From NCBI GenBank assembly GCA_008501655.1, contig QQUK01000050.1, positions 1 through 13,651 on the forward strand: a stretch of 13,651 nt of DNA, given 5' to 3'. The position numbers and the translations under genes are program-made. The notes beneath the pieces were generated by a model. That model saw only the letters and a program-made list of their open reading frames with translations. It did no database searches and was not told where the DNA came from. The stretch's first letter is position 1. Every line of letters begins with the position of its first letter. Shown here one piece after another: positions 8,098 through 12,060 of the stretch. Source of the stretch: Calditrichota bacterium. Its GTDB lineage: Bacteria > Zixibacteria > MSB-5A5 > GN15 > FEB-12.

Positions 8098-8126
8098 GTA
8101 GGGCAGAACCCTTCAGCGGTTCTGCC
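8098..8126 (+). repeat. GTAG-footed hairpin (REP-like) 4
   Basis: GTAG (8098-8101) is followed by a perfect 9-bp stem, GGCAGAACC (8102-8110) and GGTTCTGCC (8118-8126), around the 7-base loop CTTCAGC. The lower stem GGCAG is shared with hairpin 1, while the upper stem differs. Confidence 0.7.
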
Positions 8127-8196
8127 ATGAAAAATAAACGGAGAAGTCAGGCTGAGCGGAGACGAAGCCTTACATCTTAAAAAAGGAGAACAATCT

Positions 8197-8451
8197 ATGC
8201 CAAGCGAAAAACAAAAAAGAAAAATCCGCGGTGAACACTGCCTTAACATCTTTGTCTCATACGAACTGAAAGAACAACTGAAATCCCTCGCCAAAAAATA
8301 TGACCGGACAACTTCTGACATGGTCCGCGCTGTTCTCCGTATCGGTATCCCGATGATGGAAGGACTGTCGCAAGCTGAGGAAATCATGGTAAAAGAATAC
8401 ATCCAGCTCTTCAAAAAACTCCGTCAGGTAAAATCTCTGAAGGAGATATAA
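8197..8451 (+). CDS. Small ribbon-helix-helix (Arc/CopG-type) DNA-binding protein
   Basis: The 84-residue product starts with a basic tail (PSEKQKRKIRG). Then comes a strand, CLNIFVSYE (about 14-22), and two helices, LKEQLKSLAKKYDR and TTSDMVRAVLRIGIPMMEGL (about 23-57). This is the ribbon-helix-helix pattern with the usual polar turn (YDRTTSDM). Such proteins dimerise and bind operators through the strand pair. Residues 58-84 form an extra charged helix (SQAEEIMVKEYIQLFKKLRQV) that may mediate oligomerisation. GGAG eight bases before the ATG is a good ribosome-binding site. No toxin gene lies beside it, so an antitoxin role is unsupported. The gene is enclosed by GTAG hairpins and followed immediately by a strong hairpin. 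Fold confidence is moderate to high; the target is unknown. Confidence 0.75.
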   Translation: MPSEKQKRKIRGEHCLNIFVSYELKEQLKSLAKKYDRTTSDMVRAVLRIGIPMMEGLSQAEEIMVKEYIQLFKKLRQVKSLKEI

Positions 8452-8489
8452 AAACGAAGGAGCAGACCTCTGTGTCTGCCCTTCGTTTT
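8451..8489. terminator. Strong bidirectional terminator-like hairpin after the ribbon-helix-helix gene
   Basis: The arms 8451-8467 (AAAACGAAGG-a-GCAGAC) and 8474-8489 (GTCTGC-CCTTCGTTTT) pair over 16 positions with one bulged base and a 6-base loop, CTCTGT. A-run and T-run arms on either side give the form of an intrinsic terminator in both directions. The first base is the last base of the stop codon. The inner stem GCAGAC recalls the lower stem of the neighbouring GTAG hairpins, so a REP-like core may have been adopted as a terminator. Confidence 0.75.
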
Positions 8490-8491
8490 GT

Positions 8492-8516
8492 GTTGTCAGG
8501 CATCTTGTCTGACAAC
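8492..8516. repeat. Hairpin without GTAG foot (REP-like) 5
   Basis: GTTGTCAGGCA (8492-8502) pairs with TGTCTGACAAC (8506-8516) across the loop TCT, with one G-T pair. The embedded GTCAGG/CTGAC stem matches the hairpin family, but GTAG is absent. Confidence 0.55.
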
Positions 8517-8523
8517 TATTATT

Positions 8524-8549
8524 GTAGGTCAGGAGGCGTGCCTCCTGAC
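8524..8549 (+). repeat. GTAG-footed hairpin (REP-like) 6
   Basis: GTAG (8524-8527) is followed by a perfect 10-bp stem, GTCAGGAGGC (8528-8537) and GCCTCCTGAC (8540-8549), with two bases between the arms. The lower stem GTCAGG equals that of the tandem array downstream; the upper stem differs. Confidence 0.7.
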
Positions 8550-8571
8550 ATCTTAAAAATAATGGTATCCT

Positions 8572-8814
8572 TTAGGTCAGGTCTCTTGGAGACCTGATCT
8601 TTACGGTAAACTCTTTAAATATGTGAAATCAAATTCGGGGCTACAAATCTCTGTAGGTCAGGTCTCTTGGAGACCTGACCTTTACGGTAAACTCTTTAAA
8701 TATGTGAAATGAAATTCGGGGCTACAAATCTCTGTAGGTCAGGTCTCTTTGAGACCTAACCTTTACGGTAAACTCTTTAAACATGTGAAATGAAATTCGG
8801 GGCTACAAATCTCT
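8572..8814 (+). repeat. Tandem array of three 81-bp units headed by a GTAG hairpin
   Basis: Units start at 8572, 8653 and 8734, an exact 81-base period, and a fourth, different unit begins in phase at 8815. Each opens with GTAG (TTAG in the first), then the stem GTCAGGTCTC/GAGACCTGAC around TTG or TTT. Next come the small dyad TTTAC-G-GTAAA, an AT-rich stretch, TTCGGGG-CTAC, and an 8-base link, AAATCTCT. The first and third units carry one stem change each (G-T pair and C:A mismatch); the others are perfect. The 3' CTAC is GTAG inverted but lacks a hairpin, unlike the 88-bp units. The 478 bases between the genes at 8451 and 8930 hold only hairpins 5 and 6, this array, the terminator and one 88-bp unit; no gene is visible. 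Confidence 0.85.
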
Positions 8815-8902
8815 GTAGGTCAGGTCTCTTGGAGACCTGACCTTTACTGTAAAAATCTGAAATTATGCACTCAAACTCGGGTCTCCAGGAGACCCGAGCT
8901 AC
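8815..8902 (+). repeat. 88-bp REP pair, left copy
   Basis: The head hairpin is GTAG (8815-8818) plus GTCAGGTCTC (8819-8828), loop TTG or its edge, and GAGACCTGAC (8832-8841). The dyad TTTAC-T-GTAAA (8843-8853) follows. The tail hairpin is CTCGGGTCTC (8876-8885), loop CAG, GAGACCCGAG (8889-8898), closed by CTAC (8899-8902). Read on the opposite strand, the tail is again GTAG plus a 10-bp stem. The copy at 9478 is identical throughout. It is also the fourth member, in phase, of the 81-bp array: the first 33 bases agree. Confidence 0.9.
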
Positions 8903-8929
8903 GACTTCATAGATATTATCTAAAACAAT

Positions 8930-9367
8930 TTACATTTTATAATAATAAATTTTACAATATTCCCATTCCTCTGGAACTTTTGAATACTTATGTTTCACGG
9001 CATTATCTTGAATATATTTTAAATGATTGTACAAATCTTTTTCATCTCTGAGTAAATGATCCATAAATCTGTTCTGCCAAACTCTTCTAACAGAATCATC
9101 TATCAACAACTTATATTTTCTATAAAAAGACAACTTAATCTTCTGCATAATTTTAGAAATGTGAATTGAATTAACATTTATAATTATATGAAAATGATCT
9201 GGAAGTATTGTATATGATATGATTGAACAGGCTGATTCTTTTTCAAATTTATAAAATGAATTGATTAGTAGTTGTTCATTACTTCTCAAAAAATGTATTC
9301 TTTTAAAAGTAACACATGTTACAAAATAATAATATCCTTCAATATGATATCTTCTCAGTTTTGACAT
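8930..9367 (-). CDS. REP-associated tyrosine transposase (RAYT; Y1/HUH family)
   Basis: The 145-residue product is a short single-tyrosine HUH nuclease of the IS200-like superfamily. It opens with YHIEGYYYFVTCVTFKRIHFL (about 7-27). The metal-binding pair is ILPDHFHIIIN with H58 and H60. WQNRFMDHLLRDEKDL follows at 97-112, and then HLKYIQDNAVKHKY (115-128) with Tyr118 as the likely nucleophile. The WQ-x-x-F-x-DH-x-x-R and YI-x-x-N-x-VKH signatures distinguish RAYTs from IS200 TnpA. RAYTs cut and join single-stranded DNA at REP hairpins with a GTAG foot, and exactly such hairpins flank the gene. The gene looks intact. It is visibly more AT-rich (Lys, Ile, Tyr-rich) than obg or dprA, a sign of transfer. 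No ribosome-binding site is evident. The dyad ACTGACA-N5-TGTCAGT lies about 20 bases upstream. Confidence 0.9.
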   Translation of the reverse strand: MSKLRRYHIEGYYYFVTCVTFKRIHFLRSNEQLLINSFYKFEKESACSIISYTILPDHFHIIINVNSIHISKIMQKIKLSFYRKYKLLIDDSVRRVWQNRFMDHLLRDEKDLYNHLKYIQDNAVKHKYSKVPEEWEYCKIYYYKM

Positions 9368-9388
9368 GTATATAATATAATCAGGATG

Positions 9389-9407
9389 ACTGACAGGGTA
9401 TGTCAGT
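9389..9407. promoter_or_regulatory. Inverted repeat upstream of the RAYT start
   Basis: ACTGACA (9389-9395), loop GGGTA, TGTCAGT (9401-9407) form a perfect 7-bp stem about 22 bases upstream of the transposase ATG. It would fall in the 5' leader or core promoter and could limit expression as a hairpin or operator. It lacks the GTAG foot. Confidence 0.4.
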
Positions 9408-9477
9408 ATGATTTAAACAAATCAATATTCTAATAAATTTTGTCCTTTTCCAAAGGTCATCTCAGTAGATCATCTTC

Positions 9478-9565
9478 GTAGGTCAGGTCTCTTGGAGACC
9501 TGACCTTTACTGTAAAAATCTGAAATTATGCACTCAAACTCGGGTCTCCAGGAGACCCGAGCTAC
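9478..9565 (+). repeat. 88-bp REP pair, right copy
   Basis: This is a base-for-base copy of 8815-8902: GTAG (9478-9481), stem GTCAGGTCTC (9482-9491)/GAGACCTGAC (9495-9504), tail stem CTCGGGTCTC (9539-9548)/GAGACCCGAG (9552-9561), CTAC (9562-9565). The base before GTAG (C here, T in the left copy) and the base after CTAC (A here, G there) already differ, so the identical block ends exactly at the tetranucleotides. Confidence 0.9.
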
Positions 9566-9602
9566 AATGTTTAAATTCATTTTTTGAAAATTTTATTCCC
9601 CC

Positions 9603-9630
9603 TTGCCAATCCCCCCTAATTCCCTATATT
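9603..9630 (+). promoter_or_regulatory. Candidate promoter for the obg operon
   Basis: TTGCCA (9603-9608), a 16-base spacer and TATATT (9625-9630) resemble a sigma-70-type promoter. The -10 element ends only six bases before the obg ATG at 9637, so transcription would start at or very near the start codon. No Shine-Dalgarno sequence precedes the ATG, which agrees with a leaderless message. Confidence 0.45.
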
Positions 9631-9636
9631 CAATCC

Positions 9637-10629
9637 ATGAAATTTATTGACTATGTCGAAATTGAAGTCACTGCCGGAAACGGTGGACATGGCTGTGTCT
9701 CCTTCCATACCGAAAAATTCGTCCCTAAAGGCGGTCCCGATGGCGGTGATGGCGGACATGGCGGCTCGATCTATGCACTCGCTGACCCTCAATTGACAAC
9801 CCTCCTTGACTATCGCTATAAACGACACTATAAAGCTCAACCCGGGCAGGGTGGAGGTTCCGGTCGCAAAACCGGGCGTTCCGGCAAAGATACAATACTC
9901 AAACTTCCGGTCGGGACTGTCGTCAAAGATCAGAATTCGGACAATATCATTGTCGACCTCGATGAACCGGGTAAAAAATATCTCATAGCCAAAGGCGGCA
10001 AAGGCGGTCACGGTAACGAATACTACAAATCATCTACCAATCAGACTCCTCGCAAAGCTCAGGATGGTTTCCCCGGCGAATTTAAACAGATTGCCCTCGA
10101 ACTGAAACTTCTTGCCGATGTCGGACTGGTTGGACTCCCAAACGCCGGTAAATCAACAATCCTTTCCTCATTCTCCGCAGCCAGACCAAAAATCGCTGAT
10201 TATCCGTTTACAACTCTCAAACCGAATCTTGGCATTGTCAAACTCCGGGAATATAAATCCTGCGTTATGGCAGACATTCCAGGGCTTATCGAAGGTGCTG
10301 CCGATGGCAAAGGTCTCGGTCATCAATTTCTCCGCCATATTCAGCGCACCGGTTTAATCCTCTATGTTATTGACATAAATGAACTTGATATTGCTGAAAC
10401 GCATGCGGTGTTGGAAAAAGAACTCGAAGATTTTGATAAACAACTTCTCAAACGTCCTTCAGTAACTGTGATTACAAAAATTGATACTCTGCCGGAAAGT
10501 GATTTAAAAGATATTTCCAAAGAACTCCCCGATGATTATATTTACATTTCGGCGGTATCCAAAAAGGGTGCAAAACAGTTCCTCGAAGAGATTGAGAGAA
10601 AACTTGACCAGCAAAGATTTGAAAGATAA
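9637..10629 (+). CDS. obg: Obg family GTPase (ribosome-assembly GTPase)
   Basis: The 330-residue product is a complete Obg protein acting on the large ribosomal subunit in the cytoplasm, with links to stress signalling. The Gly-rich Obg fold occupies residues 1-158 (VTAGNGGHGC, KGGPDGGDGGHGGS, GRSGKDTILKLPVGTVV, KGGKGGHGN). The G domain follows: G1 GLPNAGKST (166-174), switch I with TT at 192-193, G3 DIPGLIEG (213-220), G4 TKID (280-283) and G5 SAVS (305-308). G4 has Thr where NKxD is usual. The optional C-terminal extension of some Obg proteins is absent, as in many short homologues. ATG at 9637 starts the conserved MKFIDYVEIEV; no Shine-Dalgarno is visible. It is the first gene of a run with dprA, ptsH and ptsI. 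Confidence 0.97.
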   Translation: MKFIDYVEIEVTAGNGGHGCVSFHTEKFVPKGGPDGGDGGHGGSIYALADPQLTTLLDYRYKRHYKAQPGQGGGSGRKTGRSGKDTILKLPVGTVVKDQNSDNIIVDLDEPGKKYLIAKGGKGGHGNEYYKSSTNQTPRKAQDGFPGEFKQIALELKLLADVGLVGLPNAGKSTILSSFSAARPKIADYPFTTLKPNLGIVKLREYKSCVMADIPGLIEGAADGKGLGHQFLRHIQRTGLILYVIDINELDIAETHAVLEKELEDFDKQLLKRPSVTVITKIDTLPESDLKDISKELPDDYIYISAVSKKGAKQFLEEIERKLDQQRFER

Positions 10630-11725
10630 ACTTACTGAACATATCGCATTATTATCAATTCAGGGGATAGGCAGGGGAAGATTTCACTCACTCGTGAAAA
10701 CTTTCGGTTCGATTCAGAACGTTTTCAATGCTACAGAAAATGCTCTTGAATCTGTTTCCGGTATTTCAAATTCCCTCGCAAAATCTATCAAATCCACTGT
10801 CGATTTCGACAAAGCAAAAGAGGTCGCTGAAAAAATTATCCAACTCGGTTGGAAAGTTCACTTTTACAACGATGACAACTTCCCCAAACAACTATACAAT
10901 ATCTCCAGCAAAGATATTCCGCCAATATTGTTTTCCATAGGCAAAGAGATTATTCCAACTGATAAATTAATCGGAATCGTCGGTTCACGCCATGCCACCG
11001 AAACCGGGAAACAGTTTACTTTTAATTTAGCTGGACAGTTGGCATCTTCTGATATCATTGTCGTTTCCGGTATGGCAGAAGGTATCGATGCCGCCGCCCA
11101 CAAAGGTGCCCTTGAATCAGGTGGTCACACTGTCGCCGTCTGGGGTTCATCGCTTGATATTGTCTACCCGCCCTCAAATAAAGAACTCGCTAAACAAATT
11201 GCCAAACACGGTACTATATTCTCGGAATATCTCCCGGGCACAGACCCGGTCCGTGCTTATTTCCCGGAACGAAACAGAATAATTGCTGGATTATCTGATG
11301 GGGTGATAGTTGTCGAAGCCGGACAAAAGTCCGGAGCATTGATAACAGCAGAACAGGCATTGACCTACAATAAAGAATTATTCGCAGTACCCGGATTGCC
11401 GTCATCAAAAATGTCTATAGGCTCAAATCAGCTTATCAAAAACGGAGCCACCCTTTTAACCTCAATTGATGATATCTTTGAGACAATGCCGCGCCTGAAA
11501 GGGGAAATTAAAGCAAAAAAATTCAAACAACTCCCCGATATGACCAAAACCGAGCAGGAAATTATAAATCTTTTCACATCCGGACCACAACAGGTTGACA
11601 AAATCTCCAGAGAGATTAACTTACCGGTTCCGGAGTTAATGGAGTTTCTTTTAGCATTGGAACTCAAAGGAATAGTAAAGGAAATATCAGGGAAACAGTT
11701 TATTTTGTCCGAAGATTATATATGA
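10604..11725 (+). CDS. dprA: DNA-processing protein DprA (Smf)
   Basis: DprA binds incoming single-stranded DNA and loads RecA during natural transformation; it also occurs in non-competent bacteria. The N-terminal helix-hairpin-helix part reads LLSIQGIGRGRFHSLVKTFGSI. The Rossmann-like core carries IGIVGSRHATETG, VSGMAEGIDAAAHKGAL, VWGSSLDIVYPP, FPERNRIIAGLSDGVIVVEA, KSGALITAEQAL, FAVPG and GSNQLIKNGA. A C-terminal winged-helix (DML1-like) segment ends EFLLALELKGIVKEISGKQF. The frame is open to an ATG at 10532, but that would overlap obg by 98 bases. TTG at 10604 (26-base overlap) or TTG at 10619 (11-base overlap) fits the family N-terminus better; I chose 10604, with low certainty. The stop overlaps the ptsH start as ATGA, which suggests coupled translation. 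Confidence 0.93.
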   Translation: MTSKDLKDKLTEHIALLSIQGIGRGRFHSLVKTFGSIQNVFNATENALESVSGISNSLAKSIKSTVDFDKAKEVAEKIIQLGWKVHFYNDDNFPKQLYNISSKDIPPILFSIGKEIIPTDKLIGIVGSRHATETGKQFTFNLAGQLASSDIIVVSGMAEGIDAAAHKGALESGGHTVAVWGSSLDIVYPPSNKELAKQIAKHGTIFSEYLPGTDPVRAYFPERNRIIAGLSDGVIVVEAGQKSGALITAEQALTYNKELFAVPGLPSSKMSIGSNQLIKNGATLLTSIDDIFETMPRLKGEIKAKKFKQLPDMTKTEQEIINLFTSGPQQVDKISREINLPVPELMEFLLALELKGIVKEISGKQFILSEDYI

Positions 11726-11991
11726 CCAAAAAAACAACCAAGATTGTCAATAAATTAGGTCTCCACGCCAGACCCTCAGCGTTGCTGGTCACGACAGCAA
11801 ACAAATTTGAATCGGAAATCCATTTTACCAAAGATGGCTTACGGGTCAACGGTAAATCAATTATGGGTGTGATGATGCTTGCCGCTGAACAGGGCTCAGA
11901 AATTATTATTGAAGCCGATGGAAACGACGAAGAAGCTGCTGTTGAAGCTCTCACTGAAGTCGTCACTTCCGGTTTTAATGAAATGGATTGA
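11722..11991 (+). CDS. ptsH: HPr phosphocarrier protein of the phosphotransferase system
   Basis: The 89-residue product is a full-length HPr. It has the active-site loop NKLGLHARPS with His15 and Arg17, and the regulatory helix VNGKSIMGVMMLAA with Ser46. His15 accepts phosphate from enzyme I; Ser46 and its context are the target of HPr kinase/phosphorylase, so a regulatory role alongside or instead of sugar uptake is likely. The ATG shares ATGA with the dprA stop. ptsI begins 69 bases after its stop. No sugar-specific EII gene is in the window. Confidence 0.96.
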   Translation: MTKKTTKIVNKLGLHARPSALLVTTANKFESEIHFTKDGLRVNGKSIMGVMMLAAEQGSEIIIEADGNDEEAAVEALTEVVTSGFNEMD

Positions 11992-12060
11992 TATAAAACT
12001 TGCCTTTTTTGCCTTCCGCCCCTTATTTCCCCGTATAAATAGAAAACAAAGAAAAAGAAT

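Larger units (their letters stand above)
8815..9565. mobile_element. Putative RAYT element: transposase gene bracketed by identical 88-bp REP pairs
   Basis: A REP-associated tyrosine transposase gene (8930-9367, minus) lies between two perfect 88-bp direct repeats (8815-8902 and 9478-9565), giving a 751-bp unit. Each repeat is a head-to-head pair of hairpins with GTAG at one end and CTAC at the other. Identity of the copies stops at these tetranucleotides on both sides. RAYT proteins are known to recognise GTAG-footed palindromes, so enzyme and substrate are adjacent. Whether the whole unit moves, or only the REP pair, cannot be told from the sequence. Confidence 0.65.

Noticed and set aside
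8031..8414. 127-codon minus-strand open frame
   Set aside because: It is antisense to the ribbon-helix-helix gene and runs through REP hairpins. The plus-strand gene has a good ribosome-binding site and a recognisable fold; this frame resembles nothing.
8197..8451. Antitoxin of a toxin-antitoxin pair
   Set aside because: The fold fits many antitoxins, but no toxin-sized gene is adjacent on either side.
8572..8814. Regular repeats that might be a CRISPR array
   Set aside because: The whole 81-base unit repeats, including the part that would be the spacer. There are no unique spacers and no cas genes; the hairpins carry GTAG feet typical of REPs.
8815..9565. Canonical IS200/IS605 insertion sequence
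   Set aside because: The protein has RAYT signatures, and the flanks are long direct repeats made of GTAG hairpin pairs rather than the asymmetric subterminal hairpins of IS200/IS605.
9616..10011. 131-codon minus-strand open frame
   Set aside because: It lies antisense to the Gly-rich Obg fold, whose codon bias opens the opposite strand. The Obg reading is certain.
10532..10534. ATG at 10532 as the dprA start
   Set aside because: It would overlap obg by 98 bases and add 24 residues (relative to the TTG at 10604) unlike any DprA N-terminus. The TTG codons at 10604 and 10619 fit the family better.
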